From Tenacibaculum adriaticum (GTDB taxonomy: Bacteria; Bacteroidota; Bacteroidia; Flavobacteriales; Flavobacteriaceae), in contig NZ_VNIA01000001.1 in NCBI RefSeq assembly GCF_008124875.1, forward strand, positions 304,943 to 368,942: a DNA stretch of 64,000 nucleotides, in the 5' to 3' direction. Below are positions 16,652 through 26,648 of the stretch, piece after piece. The stretch's first letter is position 1, and each line of letters begins with the position of its first letter. Below the pieces are notes generated by a model. It had not been told where the DNA came from and searched no databases. It was given only the letters and a program-made list of their open reading frames with translations. The position numbers were made by a program, and so were the translations under genes.

Positions 16652-18550
16652 ATGAGTGACACTTTAAAACACGAGTGCGGAATTGCAATGGTTAGATTGT
16701 TAAAACCCTTACAATATTATAAAGACAAATACGGAACCGCTTTTTACGGATTAAATAAAATGTATTTGTTAATGGAAAAACAACACAACCGTGGTCAAGA
16801 TGGTGCTGGTTTAGCAAGTATTAAATTCAACGTAGAGCCTGGTACTCGTTATATTAGTAGAGTCCGTTCTAACAAAACACAACCTATACAAGATGTGTTT
16901 GCACAAATAAACGACCGTATCAATGGTGTTTTTGAAAATAACCCTGAAAAGTTAGAAGATATTTCTTGGCAAGAAGAAAACATGCCTTACTTAGGCAACT
17001 TGTTTTTAGGCCATGTTCGTTACGGTACTTTTGGTGGCAATAGTATTGAAAATGTACATCCTTTTTTACGTCAAAGTAATTGGAAACATAAAAATTTAAT
17101 TGTTGCCGGTAACTTTAACATGACCAATTCTAAACAATTAATGGAAGAGTTGGTTTCTTTAGGACAACATCCTAAAGAAGCTACCGACACAGTTACTGTA
17201 ATGGAAAAAATAGGTCATTTTTTAGAGGACGAAGTTTCAGATACTTATAAAAAAGCCAAAGAAGCTGGTTTTAATAAAAAAGAAGCTTCTCCTTTTATTG
17301 AAGAGCATTTAGATATTCAACGCATTTTAAAACGTTCTTCTAAAAATTGGGATGGCGGTTATGCCATGGCAGGATTATTAGGACATGGAGATGCTTTTAT
17401 ATTGCGTGATCCTTCAGGGATTCGACCCGCATTTTGGTATCAAGATGATGAAGTAGTTGTAGTTGCTTCAGAAAGACCTGTTATTCAAACAGCCTTTAAT
17501 GTTCCTATTGATGAAGTACAAGAAATTCCTAGAGGAAAAGCATTAATCATCAAAAAAAATGGAAAAACCTCTCTAGAAAAAGTATTAAAAAAACGTGAAA
17601 AGAAATCATGCTCTTTTGAAAGAATTTATTTTTCTCGTGGTAGTGATGCTTCTATTTATCAAGAAAGAAAAAATTTAGGTAAATATGTATTTCCAGAAAT
17701 ATTAAAATCGATTAATAGTGATATTTCGAATACTGTATTTACTTACATTCCAAATACCGCAGAAACTTCTTTTTATGGAATGATAGAATCTGCTGAAGAT
17801 ATTTTAAATCAACAAAAAACCGACAAAATTTTAGCGGGAGACGGAAAGCTTTCTGCTGAAACAGTTACCAAAATTTTATCTGAAAGACCTCGTTTCGAAA
17901 AAATAGCGATTAAAGATGCAAAACTCAGAACATTTATTGCAGATGATAACAGTCGTGATGATCTGGTAGCCCATGTTTATGATATTACCTACGGTGTTGT
18001 AAAACCTACCGATAACTTAGTGATTATAGACGATAGTATTGTACGTGGTACTACCTTAAAGAAAAGTATCATTAAAATTATAGATCGTTTATCTCCGAAG
18101 AAGATTGTAGTGGTTTCTTCTGCTCCTCAAATCCGTTATCCAGATTGTTATGGAATTGACATGGCTAAAATTGGTGATTTTATTGCTTTTAAAGCTGCTT
18201 TAGAATTACTAAAAGAAACCAATCAATATGGTATTGTTGAGGAAGTTTATAAAAAATGTAAAGCACAACAAAACAAAGAGGATGCAAACATTGTAAATTT
18301 TGTAAAAGAAATTTACAATCCTTTTTCTAATGAACAAATTTCTCACAAAGTGGCAGAAATGCTAAAAACGGAAGAAATTAATGCTGAAGTAGAGGTTATT
18401 TTTCAAACAGTAGCTGGTTTGCACAAAGCATGTCCTGAACATACAGGTGATTGGTACTTTACAGGAGATTATCCTACCGATGGAGGTCATAGAGTTGTAA
18501 ACGAAGCTTTTATTAATTTTTATGAAGGAAGCGACAAAAGAGCTTACTAG
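16652..18550 (+). CDS. Amidophosphoribosyltransferase-type class II glutamine amidotransferase
   Basis: 632 residues, longer than classical PurF (about 500). Cys9 in HECGIAMV is the expected N-terminal nucleophile after removal of eight residues. The NTN-hydrolase domain follows (HNRGQDGAGLAS; GHVRYGTFG), and the C-terminal phosphoribosyltransferase domain has PRPP loop VIIDDSIVRGTT (457-468). The reaction is PRPP plus glutamine to phosphoribosylamine, the first step of purine synthesis. Bacteroidota often carry this long form beside a classical PurF, so its exact role could differ. A near-consensus TATCTTTA lies 4 nt before the ATG. Confidence 0.88.
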   Translation: MSDTLKHECGIAMVRLLKPLQYYKDKYGTAFYGLNKMYLLMEKQHNRGQDGAGLASIKFNVEPGTRYISRVRSNKTQPIQDVFAQINDRINGVFENNPEKLEDISWQEENMPYLGNLFLGHVRYGTFGGNSIENVHPFLRQSNWKHKNLIVAGNFNMTNSKQLMEELVSLGQHPKEATDTVTVMEKIGHFLEDEVSDTYKKAKEAGFNKKEASPFIEEHLDIQRILKRSSKNWDGGYAMAGLLGHGDAFILRDPSGIRPAFWYQDDEVVVVASERPVIQTAFNVPIDEVQEIPRGKALIIKKNGKTSLEKVLKKREKKSCSFERIYFSRGSDASIYQERKNLGKYVFPEILKSINSDISNTVFTYIPNTAETSFYGMIESAEDILNQQKTDKILAGDGKLSAETVTKILSERPRFEKIAIKDAKLRTFIADDNSRDDLVAHVYDITYGVVKPTDNLVIIDDSIVRGTTLKKSIIKIIDRLSPKKIVVVSSAPQIRYPDCYGIDMAKIGDFIAFKAALELLKETNQYGIVEEVYKKCKAQQNKEDANIVNFVKEIYNPFSNEQISHKVAEMLKTEEINAEVEVIFQTVAGLHKACPEHTGDWYFTGDYPTDGGHRVVNEAFINFYEGSDKRAY

Positions 18551-18571
18551 TTTAATAACTTTTAATAGTTA

Positions 18572-18602
18572 AAAAAAGCATCAGTTATCGATGCTTTTTT
18601 TT
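18572..18602 (+). terminator. Terminator after the amidophosphoribosyltransferase gene
   Basis: Stem AAAAAAGCATC (18572-18582) / GATGCTTTTTT (18590-18600) with a continuing T-run. Confidence 0.88.
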
Positions 18603-18633
18603 TATTTTTAACATTACATAAAACTTCTCAACT

Positions 18634-20127
18634 TTGAAAAGCATAAAACTACCTACTCCGCATACTATTTTACTAATTATAGCAGGATTAGTTGCAATTT
18701 TAACATGGTTTGTCCCTGCTGGTAAATTTGACACCTTACAATATCAAAAAGATAGTAATTCTTTTACCTACACACACTTAGAAGAGGTAAAAACACTACC
18801 TGCAAATCAAGAAATTTTAGAAAATTTAGGCGTTAAGATTCCTTTAGAAAAGTTCACCAACGGAGATATTGGGAAACCTATTAACGTTCCTAAAACTTAC
18901 ACACAACTCGACCCAAAGCCCCAAGGATTTTTAGATTTTATAAAATCACCTATTAAAGGAATTATACAATCGTCTGATATTATTTTATTCGTTTTAATTT
19001 TAGGAGGACTTATTGGTGTCATGAATTTCACGGGGGCTTTTGATGCTGGTATTTCTTGGTTAGCAGAAGCATTAAAAGGAAAAGAATATTGGCTAATTAT
19101 AGTTGTTACCACTTTAATTGCTATTGGAGGTACTACATTTGGTTTAGCAGAAGAGATCATTGCTTTTTACCCTATACTTATCCCTATATTTTTAGCTGCA
19201 AAATATGATGCAATAGTCGCTTTAGCCAGTGTATATATTGGATCATCTATAGGAACTATGTGTTCTACGGTTAATCCGTTTAGTGTAATTATTGCTTCGG
19301 ATGCTGCAGGAATTAATTGGACAACTGGATTTACAGGAAGATTAATCATGTTAATTTTAGGACTTATTATTTGTATTCTTTATATTTTTCGATATGCAAA
19401 CCGAGTTCAGAAAGATGTCACAAAATCGATTGTTTTTGATCAAAAAGAAATGATTGAAAATTTATTTGGGAATTCAACTTCAAATTCACATACGTTAACA
19501 GGTCGTTTACGAATTATCTTAACTGTTTTTGCCTTATGTTTTGTAATAATGATTTACGGAGTTTCACGCTTAGGTTGGTGGTTTGAAGAAATGACAGTCG
19601 TCTTTTTAATCGGCTCAATTCTTATTGGTTTTTTAGCCAAAATGAAAGAAGAAAGTTTTGTTACACTTTTTATTAAAGGAGCAAATGACTTGTTAGGAGT
19701 CGCTTTTATTATTGGTATTGCCAGAGGAGTATCTGTAGTAATGGAACAAGGATTAATAAGCGATACTATTTTACACTATGCTAGTGGTTTAACAAGCGGG
19801 ATGTCGAAAGGAGTTTTTACCAATGTGTTACTTTTTATTTACTCTGGTTTATCATTCTTTATCCCAAGTTCTTCTGGTATGGCTGTTTTAACGATGCCAA
19901 TTATGTCGCCATTAGCAGATACTGTTGGTATTGGTAGAGAGGTAATTGTAAACGCTTACCAATACGGTATGGGTTTGTTTGCATTTATCAACCCAACAGG
20001 TTTAATTTTAGCTTCTTTGGCTATTGTTAAAATCGGATATGATAAATGGTTAAAATTTGTCATTCCGCTAGTAATTATTTTAACTGTATTTACCATGATA
20101 GCGTTAACAATACAGGTTTATATTTAA
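18634..20127 (+). CDS. YfcC/DcuC-type membrane transporter, TTG start
   Basis: 497 residues and about twelve membrane segments. It has the YfcC-family architecture: an N-terminal segment with ILTWFVPAGKFD, a periplasmic insertion of about 70 residues, then FGLAEEIIAFYPILIPI, and C-terminal FFIPSSSGMAVLTMPIMSPLAD. The family transports C4-dicarboxylates, arginine/ornithine-like or other organic anions; the substrate is not determinable. TTG at 18634 is the only reasonable start: the frame has a stop at 18619-18621 and no ATG until 19021. The glpQ gene follows after 3 nt, so the two are co-transcribed. Confidence 0.85.
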   Translation: MKSIKLPTPHTILLIIAGLVAILTWFVPAGKFDTLQYQKDSNSFTYTHLEEVKTLPANQEILENLGVKIPLEKFTNGDIGKPINVPKTYTQLDPKPQGFLDFIKSPIKGIIQSSDIILFVLILGGLIGVMNFTGAFDAGISWLAEALKGKEYWLIIVVTTLIAIGGTTFGLAEEIIAFYPILIPIFLAAKYDAIVALASVYIGSSIGTMCSTVNPFSVIIASDAAGINWTTGFTGRLIMLILGLIICILYIFRYANRVQKDVTKSIVFDQKEMIENLFGNSTSNSHTLTGRLRIILTVFALCFVIMIYGVSRLGWWFEEMTVVFLIGSILIGFLAKMKEESFVTLFIKGANDLLGVAFIIGIARGVSVVMEQGLISDTILHYASGLTSGMSKGVFTNVLLFIYSGLSFFIPSSSGMAVLTMPIMSPLADTVGIGREVIVNAYQYGMGLFAFINPTGLILASLAIVKIGYDKWLKFVIPLVIILTVFTMIALTIQVYI

Positions 20128-20130
20128 CAT

Positions 20131-21111
20131 ATGAAAAACATATATTTTATCTTAGTTTTATCTACAATTATCGGATGCAACAATCCCGTAAAAACCTCAA
20201 CTAAAATGGATACAAAAATTGTAATTGCTCATCGTGGAGCTTCAGGGTACTTACCAGAACACACTATGGAAGCGAAAGCTATGGCTTATGCAATGAAACC
20301 TGATTATTTAGAGCAAGACCTTGTATTAAGCAAAGACGATGTTCCTATGGTAATTCATGATATTGAGTTAGATGACGTTACCGATGTGGCTCAAAAATAC
20401 CCAAATAGAAAACGTGAAGATGGTCGTTTTTATGTTATTGATTTTACATTTGACGAATTGCAACAACTAAACGTTACAGAGCGTTTTAACCCTAAAACAG
20501 GTAAGCAATTTTATCCAAATCGTTTTCCGAAGGGAAAAGGAAATTTCAAACTACATTCTTTGCAACAAGAGATTGAATTCATTCAAGGGTTAAATACATC
20601 TACAGGAAATAACATCGGTATTTATCCAGAGATCAAAAACCCTGCTTTTCATCATAAAAACGGGAAAGATATCGCTAAAATCACCTTGCAAATATTGTCT
20701 GACTATGGTTATACCACTAAAAAAGACAAATGTATCTTCCAGTGTTTTGATGCTAAAGAATTAGAACGTGTTCGAAAAGAGTTAAAATCAGATTTATTTT
20801 TAGTGCAATTAATTGAATTCCCCGAAGAAGCTAATAATTTAGATTACTACGCTCGTTATGCTAACGGAATTGGACCTTGGTATAAGCAAATTCTAGATAA
20901 AAAAACAGGTGACAAATGGATATTCACATCCTTGGTTGATGATGCTCATAAATTAGGCTTAAAAGTACATCCGTATACATTTAGAGCAGATCAGTTAGAT
21001 GAGTTTTCTTCGTTTGATGAAATGATGCAGGTCTTATTTTTTGAAGCAAATATTGATGGTGGTTTTACCGACTTCCCTGATAAAATGGTTGAGTTTTTAG
21101 CTAAGAAGTAA
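20131..21111 (+). CDS. glpQ: Glycerophosphodiester phosphodiesterase lipoprotein
   Basis: 326 residues. Lipobox TIIGC with Cys16 marks it as a lipoprotein. The catalytic signature H34-R35-G-A-S-G with Glu43 (PEHT), metal ligands Glu61/Asp63 (EQDLVLSKD) and His76 (IHD) all match GlpQ enzymes, which release glycerol 3-phosphate from deacylated phospholipids. It shares an operon with the YfcC-type transporter, which could conceivably import a product. Its last 11 bases overlap the convergent ClC gene. Confidence 0.93.
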   Translation: MKNIYFILVLSTIIGCNNPVKTSTKMDTKIVIAHRGASGYLPEHTMEAKAMAYAMKPDYLEQDLVLSKDDVPMVIHDIELDDVTDVAQKYPNRKREDGRFYVIDFTFDELQQLNVTERFNPKTGKQFYPNRFPKGKGNFKLHSLQQEIEFIQGLNTSTGNNIGIYPEIKNPAFHHKNGKDIAKITLQILSDYGYTTKKDKCIFQCFDAKELERVRKELKSDLFLVQLIEFPEEANNLDYYARYANGIGPWYKQILDKKTGDKWIFTSLVDDAHKLGLKVHPYTFRADQLDEFSSFDEMMQVLFFEANIDGGFTDFPDKMVEFLAKK

Positions 21112-22891
21112 CTTCAATTAATTTTCTTCTGTATACTGTTAACAATTTAGATTTAGAAATAAATCCGTGATATTGATTATTATTAACAACAGGTAAATTC
21201 CAAGCACCACTATCTTGAAATTTCTTCATAATATCCGTCATTTTATCTTCTTCCAACTCCACTATTTCAGGTGGATCTTGCATTACATCACTAGCTTTAA
21301 CACTATTATATAAAGTGGTATCAAACATAATAGGCCTTATATCATCCAATAATAAAATTCCTAATAACTCCTTAGTTTCCTTATCAACAACAGGAAAAAT
21401 ATTTCTATTTGATTTTACTACCGCTTCATGAACAATTTCTCCTAATGTCATTTCAGGATAAATCTCCACAAAATTGTTTTCAATAACCCTATCCATATCC
21501 ATTAAAGTTAATACGGCATGATCTTTATCATGGGTAATCAATTCTCCTTTTCTACCCAACTCCATTGCGTATACGGAGTGAGGATGAAAATATTTTATCA
21601 CACCAAAAGAAATAGCAGAAGTGATCATTAAAGGAATAAATAATTCATATCCGCCTGTTATCTCTGCAATTAAGAAAATTGCTGTAAGCGGTGCATGAAG
21701 TACTCCCGCCATAAGACCCGCCATGCCAACCAAAGTAAAATTACTTTCAGAAATGGAAAAAGAGAAAAAACCTGAATTATTAATAATTTTTGCAAGACAA
21801 TTTCCCATAATGCTCCCCATAAATAATGTAGGTGCAAAAATACCACCAACACCACCAGCACCAAAAGTAAGTGAACTTGCTATAATTTTAAAAAATACTA
21901 ATCCTATTAACAACCCTATAACGATCCAAACATTTTCGGTCTCCAAATTAAAAAAATTGTTTTCTAACGCTTTTTCAGGGTTTCCTGCAACTAAATTATT
22001 AATAACATCAAACCCTTCCCCATACAAAGGTGGTATGAAATACACTAGAATACCAATGGCTATACCTCCAAAAACAATTCTTTTAAATGGTGAACCAATA
22101 TTGTCAAAAATCTTTTGAATTCTCTCGTAAATCTCTGTAAAATAAACCGAAGTTAATGATGCTACGAGTCCTAAAACAATATAAAAAGGAACATCAGATA
22201 CTGTAAATTTATCCTCAATTCTGAAAGGCAAAAGAATATCATTTCCAAAAAAGAAATATGACATAATAATAGCCGAAAGTGACGCTAAAAGTAACGGTAA
22301 CATTGAGGCAATTGTTAAATCTAAACTAAACACTTCAATAGCAAAAATAATCGCAGCAATTGGAGCTTTAAAAATTGCTGATAAAGCGCCTGCCGCAGCA
22401 CAACCAATAAGTAAGTTACGTGTGGTTTGGTTTACATGAAACATTCGAGAAATGTTAGAACTTATGGCAGCACTTGTAGCAACTGTGGGACCTTCTAATC
22501 CTACAGAACCTCCAAAACCAATTGTGATAGGTGCCGTTAATAATGAACCAAACATTTGGTATTGTTTCATAATTCCTTTTCTCTTCGAAATAGCAAAAAG
22601 GGTAGAAGGAATACCGTGACTTACTGTGCCTCTAATTATATATTTAATTACCAAATACACAAGTGTAAACCCAATTATAGGAAACAAAAAATAAAATACT
22701 TTATGATAATGTTGCACTAACTTCCCTTCTAAAAGAGATTGTATATAGTGCGTAAAGTTTTTTAAGATTAAAGCTGCTAACCCAGAAGTAAATCCAACTA
22801 AAATACTTAGAATATAAACAAATCTTCTTTGTGAAATGTTTTTATATCTCCATATAAATATTTTCTTAAGTATTTTTTTAGATGAAAGCAT
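21101..22891 (-). CDS. ClC-family chloride channel/antiporter with CBS pair
   Basis: 596 residues from ATG 22891. A longer start at 22921 would lie inside the aspS terminator and upstream of the -7 element. The ClC selectivity motifs are SHGIPS, GSVGLEGPT with the gating glutamate (about residue 133) that marks proton-coupled antiporters, and GGIFAPTLFMG. Two C-terminal CBS motifs (about 430-590) probably sense nucleotides. It is convergent with glpQ (11-nt overlap) and preceded by TACATTTG 5 nt before the ATG. Confidence 0.92.
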   Translation of the reverse strand: MLSSKKILKKIFIWRYKNISQRRFVYILSILVGFTSGLAALILKNFTHYIQSLLEGKLVQHYHKVFYFLFPIIGFTLVYLVIKYIIRGTVSHGIPSTLFAISKRKGIMKQYQMFGSLLTAPITIGFGGSVGLEGPTVATSAAISSNISRMFHVNQTTRNLLIGCAAAGALSAIFKAPIAAIIFAIEVFSLDLTIASMLPLLLASLSAIIMSYFFFGNDILLPFRIEDKFTVSDVPFYIVLGLVASLTSVYFTEIYERIQKIFDNIGSPFKRIVFGGIAIGILVYFIPPLYGEGFDVINNLVAGNPEKALENNFFNLETENVWIVIGLLIGLVFFKIIASSLTFGAGGVGGIFAPTLFMGSIMGNCLAKIINNSGFFSFSISESNFTLVGMAGLMAGVLHAPLTAIFLIAEITGGYELFIPLMITSAISFGVIKYFHPHSVYAMELGRKGELITHDKDHAVLTLMDMDRVIENNFVEIYPEMTLGEIVHEAVVKSNRNIFPVVDKETKELLGILLLDDIRPIMFDTTLYNSVKASDVMQDPPEIVELEEDKMTDIMKKFQDSGAWNLPVVNNNQYHGFISKSKLLTVYRRKLIEVTS

Positions 22892-22896
22892 AAGTC

Positions 22897-22904
22897 CAAA
22901 TGTA
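22897..22904 (-). promoter_or_regulatory. Promoter -7 element of the ClC gene, 5 nt from ATG
   Basis: Minus-strand TACATTTG, then GACTT and the ATG at 22891. It begins right after the aspS terminator and fixes the start codon. Confidence 0.6.
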
Positions 22905-22932
22905 TCAAAAAAATCCCTCAAAAAGAGGGATT
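22905..22932 (-). terminator. aspS terminator
   Basis: Minus-strand stem AATCCCTC / GAGGGATT (plus coordinates 22925-22932 and 22912-22919), a 5-nt loop, then a run of seven T. It lies directly upstream of the ClC promoter. Confidence 0.85.
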
Positions 22933-22936
22933 ATAT

Positions 22937-24691
22937 TTATGCTTTAATATCTAATTTAATACTCAATTCTTGTAATTGTTCATTATCTATCGTTGCTGGT
23001 GCATCAATCATTACATCACGCCCTGAGTTGTTTTTAGGGAATGCAATAAAATCACGGATAGTTTCTTGTCCGCCTAAAATAGCAACCAATCTATCTAAAC
23101 CGAAAGCTAAACCTCCATGTGGTGGTGCTCCGTATTCAAAAGCATCCATTAAGAAACCAAACTGAGCTTTTGCTTCTTCTTCAGTAAATCCTAAATGCTT
23201 AAACATAATTGCCTGTGTTTCTTTATCATGAATTCTAATAGATCCTCCACCAATTTCATTTCCGTTTAATACCAAATCGTAAGCATTTGCTTTTACAGCT
23301 CCAGGATCTGTATCTAACAATTCTAATTGACCTGGTTTTGGCGATGTAAACGGATGGTGCATTGCATGATAGTGCCCCGTTTCTTCATCTAATTCTAATA
23401 ATGGGAAATCAATTACCCATAATGGTGCAAATACTTTTGGATCTCTCAAACCTAAACGTTCTGCCATTTCCATACGTAAAGCACTTAATTGTGCTCGAAC
23501 TTTGGTTGTTGGTCCTGATAAAACACATATTAAATCTCCTGATTTTGCTCCTGTAGCTTCAGCCCATTTTGCTAAATCTTCTTCGTCGTAAAACTTATCT
23601 ACAGAAGATTTAAATGAACCGTCTTCGTTACATTTTACATATACCATTCCTAAAGCTCCTACTTGTGGACGCTTTACCCATTCGATTAATTTATCGATTT
23701 CTTTACGTGTATAGGATGCTCCTCCAGGAACTGCAATTCCTACTACTAATTCAGCATCATTAAATACCTTAAAGTCTTTGTGTTGTGCAACTTCATTTAA
23801 CTCACCAAATTCCATCCCAAAACGGATATCTGGCTTGTCATTTCCATACAAACGCATTGCATCATCAAACAACATTCTTGGAAATTTATCAACCTCAACA
23901 TTATTGATTTCTTTTAGTAAATGACGTGTCATTCCTTCAAAGATCTCTAAAATATCTTCCTGTTCAACAAATGCCATTTCACAGTCTATTTGTGTGAATT
24001 CTGGTTGACGATCGGCACGTAAATCTTCATCTCTAAAACATTTTACAATCTGGAAATATTTATCCATTCCACCGACCATTAACAATTGTTTAAAGGTTTG
24101 TGGCGATTGTGGTAATGCATAAAACTGACCTGCATTCATACGAGAAGGCACTAAGAAATCACGTGCTCCTTCTGGTGTAGATTTGATTAAATATGGAGTT
24201 TCAACATCAATAAACCCTTTATCAGAAAGGTATTTACGAACTTCCATTGAAACTTTGTGACGGAAAATTAAGCTGTCCTTTACCGGATTACGACGAATAT
24301 CTAAGTAACGATATTTCATTCGGATATCTTCTCCTCCATCGGTTTCATCTTCAATAGTAAATGGAGGAAGCTTTGCTTTGTTTAAAATATCTAACTTGGT
24401 AACTAATACTTCAACATCTCCAGTTTCCATATTTGGATTCTTAGACTGACGCTCAATTACCGTTCCTGTAACTTGTACTACGAACTCACGACCTAAAGTT
24501 TTTGCTTTTTCTATAATGTCTTTAGGTGTACGCTCTTCGTCGAAAATTAACTGTGTAATTCCGTAACGGTCGCGTAAATCAACCCAAATCATAAATCCTT
24601 TATCGCGCGATTTTTGTACCCATCCAGATAAGGTAACTTCAGTATTTATGTGCGATGCTCTTAACTCGCCACAAGTGTGCGTTCTGTACAT
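22937..24691 (-). CDS. aspS: Aspartyl-tRNA synthetase
   Basis: Charges tRNA-Asp. 584 residues, standard bacterial length. An N-terminal OB-fold anticodon-binding domain (about 1-110) is followed by the class II catalytic core with motif 2 ([16 protein letters not shown]) and motif 3 ([13 protein letters not shown]), and the bacterial insertion domain lies between them. Whether it is discriminating or also charges tRNA-Asn cannot be decided by eye. A minus-strand TAATTTTG at 24714-24721 is its promoter element. Confidence 0.97.
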   Translation of the reverse strand: MYRTHTCGELRASHINTEVTLSGWVQKSRDKGFMIWVDLRDRYGITQLIFDEERTPKDIIEKAKTLGREFVVQVTGTVIERQSKNPNMETGDVEVLVTKLDILNKAKLPPFTIEDETDGGEDIRMKYRYLDIRRNPVKDSLIFRHKVSMEVRKYLSDKGFIDVETPYLIKSTPEGARDFLVPSRMNAGQFYALPQSPQTFKQLLMVGGMDKYFQIVKCFRDEDLRADRQPEFTQIDCEMAFVEQEDILEIFEGMTRHLLKEINNVEVDKFPRMLFDDAMRLYGNDKPDIRFGMEFGELNEVAQHKDFKVFNDAELVVGIAVPGGASYTRKEIDKLIEWVKRPQVGALGMVYVKCNEDGSFKSSVDKFYDEEDLAKWAEATGAKSGDLICVLSGPTTKVRAQLSALRMEMAERLGLRDPKVFAPLWVIDFPLLELDEETGHYHAMHHPFTSPKPGQLELLDTDPGAVKANAYDLVLNGNEIGGGSIRIHDKETQAIMFKHLGFTEEEAKAQFGFLMDAFEYGAPPHGGLAFGLDRLVAILGGQETIRDFIAFPKNNSGRDVMIDAPATIDNEQLQELSIKLDIKA

Positions 24692-24713
24692 TTAATTCTT
24701 GTTTTAGAAGTTG

Positions 24714-24721
24714 CAAAATTA
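24714..24721 (-). promoter_or_regulatory. Promoter -7 element of aspS
   Basis: Minus-strand TAATTTTG followed by CAACTT; the pheS promoter has the same TTTGCAACTT continuation. Confidence 0.55.
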
Positions 24722-24810
24722 ACAATAATTGTTAGGATGTGAAAAATTACTATTAGTTAGTTTAAATTGATTTAATTCTGTTTTTTTACTATGTTATAAA
24801 AAAATTAAAC

Positions 24811-25158
24811 ATGACATTAGATAACTTTATTAGTAAATTGAAAAACAACCCAAAAACTATTGAGTTTAAAAACACAATAAATACTATCGAATCACTATAT
24901 AATTTTTCTCCATCAGCATTTAAAAACGGAGAAATAAAAAATAGAGCTACCGAAAATTTAGGCTCTTGTAAAGTATTTGCTTTTGCATTAAAGCAACAAT
25001 TTACAAAAGATGAAACTTTAGCTTGTTTTGGTCAATATTATTTTAAAGATGTGTTAGGAAACCCTAACGGAACGGATCATCAAAATATTCGAAATTTTAT
25101 GCAAACTGGTTTTAAAGGTCTAAGTTTTGAAAGGGAAGCATTAACAGAAAAGAACTAA
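24811..25158 (+). CDS. HopJ type III effector-like protein
   Basis: 115 residues matching the small HopJ family: LDNFISKLKNNPKTIEFKNT at the start, then YNFSPSAFKNGEIKN and GSCKVFAFALKQ, and FGQYYFKDVLGNPNGTDHQNIRNFM near the end. The name comes from a Pseudomonas effector; in free-living Bacteroidota it is a conserved cytosolic protein of unknown role, and no secretion signal is visible. It stands alone between aspS (divergent) and the symporter gene (convergent, 18-nt gap). Confidence 0.88.
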   Translation: MTLDNFISKLKNNPKTIEFKNTINTIESLYNFSPSAFKNGEIKNRATENLGSCKVFAFALKQQFTKDETLACFGQYYFKDVLGNPNGTDHQNIRNFMQTGFKGLSFEREALTEKN

Positions 25159-25176
25159 TATTTTATCTAAACTATT

Positions 25177-26541
25177 TTAAAACTCATTCATCTTCAACTT
25201 CTGAAAATAAACCGCAGCTGCTTTTTTAACTTTTGGTGCTAAAATCAACGTAGAAATCACCGTTGGAATTGCCATGAGTGCATAAGCGCTATCCATTAAG
25301 TTTATGACAAAATCTAACTTAACTACCGAAGCAATTACAATAACAAAAATATAAATATGATTATAATATTTTGCCGTTTTTAAATTCGATAAAAAACTTA
25401 AACAACTATAACCATAAAATGAATAGGTAAACAACGTCGAAAAGGCAAAAATCAACACACATATTGTTAAAATAACACCTCCTATATTATACGGTAAAAC
25501 AGAATTAAATGCCGCTAACGTTAACGAAATTCCGTCTCCATCAAAACCTTTCCATATTCCCGAAGCTAAAATGGCCAATGCAGTAAGTGTACATACTAGC
25601 AACGTATCAATAGCAGGGCCTAACATTGCTACCAAACCTTCTCTAATAGGTTCTTTAGTTTTAGCGGTACCGTGCATCATCGGTGCGGTTCCTAATCCTG
25701 CTTCGTTAGAAAAAGCAGCTCGTTTTACTCCGGTAATTATTAAAACTCCTAATGCACCTCCTAACACTGATTTTCCTGAAAAAGCATCTGTAAAAATTAA
25801 TTTGAATATGGACGGAACTACATCTATCTTTAAAAATAGAATCGTTAAAACAGTCATTAAATACACCACCACCATTACCGGTACTAGTTTCCCCGCAACA
25901 CTTCCAATTCGTTTAATTCCGCCAAAAATTACCAAAGCAGTAATAATGGCAATCGTTATTCCTAACATCAATTTTGCCGTAAACGTATTGCTTTCATTTA
26001 CTTGAAAAACATCTACTAAGGTTTGTGTTAATTGGTTTGCTTGAAAGGCAGGTAATGTTCCGAATAATCCTGCAAAAGAAAAGAAAACGGCTAAAGGTTT
26101 CCATTGTTTTCCAAGTCCTTCTGTAATTACATACATCGGGCCTCCTTTTACATTTCCATCTTCATCTTTTCCTCGATACATTACCGACAAACTACAGGTA
26201 AAAAATTTGGTTGCCATACCTACAAAAGCACTTACCCACATCCAAAAAATGGCTCCTGGACCTCCAGTAGCAATTGCAATGGCAACTCCGCTAATATTTC
26301 CCATTCCCACAGTAGCAGCAATAGCAGATGATAATGCTTCGTAATGCGATAAATCTCCAGGAGAATCCTCTTTATCATATTTCCCTCTTAAAATTGCAAT
26401 AGCGTGACCCATATATCGAAACGGAACTAATCCCGAATAGATAAATAAATACAATCCGCCACCAATTAACAAGATTAATAAAGGAATTCCCCAAATCCAT
26501 GAAGAAAATTCTGCAACTATATTCTGAATGTCTAAAAACAT
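25177..26541 (-). CDS. Alanine/sodium symporter (AGCS) family protein
   Basis: 454 residues and about eleven membrane segments; imports alanine or glycine with sodium. The family signatures are TVGMGNISGVAIAIATGGPGAIFWMW near residue 75 and AFSNEAGLGTAPMMHG near 275. It is shorter than some members (about 500-550). It follows a terminator and is transcribed alone. The exact amino acid is not determined. Confidence 0.92.
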   Translation of the reverse strand: MFLDIQNIVAEFSSWIWGIPLLILLIGGGLYLFIYSGLVPFRYMGHAIAILRGKYDKEDSPGDLSHYEALSSAIAATVGMGNISGVAIAIATGGPGAIFWMWVSAFVGMATKFFTCSLSVMYRGKDEDGNVKGGPMYVITEGLGKQWKPLAVFFSFAGLFGTLPAFQANQLTQTLVDVFQVNESNTFTAKLMLGITIAIITALVIFGGIKRIGSVAGKLVPVMVVVYLMTVLTILFLKIDVVPSIFKLIFTDAFSGKSVLGGALGVLIITGVKRAAFSNEAGLGTAPMMHGTAKTKEPIREGLVAMLGPAIDTLLVCTLTALAILASGIWKGFDGDGISLTLAAFNSVLPYNIGGVILTICVLIFAFSTLFTYSFYGYSCLSFLSNLKTAKYYNHIYIFVIVIASVVKLDFVINLMDSAYALMAIPTVISTLILAPKVKKAAAVYFQKLKMNEF

Positions 26542-26585
26542 AAATTAATATTTTAATCGAAAGTAGTAAAATGTGTATGAAAAAA

Positions 26586-26620
26586 AGAACGATACCTTAT
26601 TATTAACAAGTATCGTTTTT
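26586..26620 (-). terminator. Terminator of the pheS-131-residue-protein unit
   Basis: 8-bp stem AACGATAC (26588-26595) / GTATCGTT (26610-26617), with an A-run on the plus strand that becomes a T-run after the hairpin on the minus strand. Confidence 0.8.
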
Positions 26621-26648
26621 TAGTGTTATTTTATGAAAGTATGATATA

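Noticed and set aside
24811..25158. HopJ homologue as a sign of a type III secretion system
   Set aside because: The family is widespread as a cytosolic protein in free-living bacteria; no secretion genes or effector signals are present.
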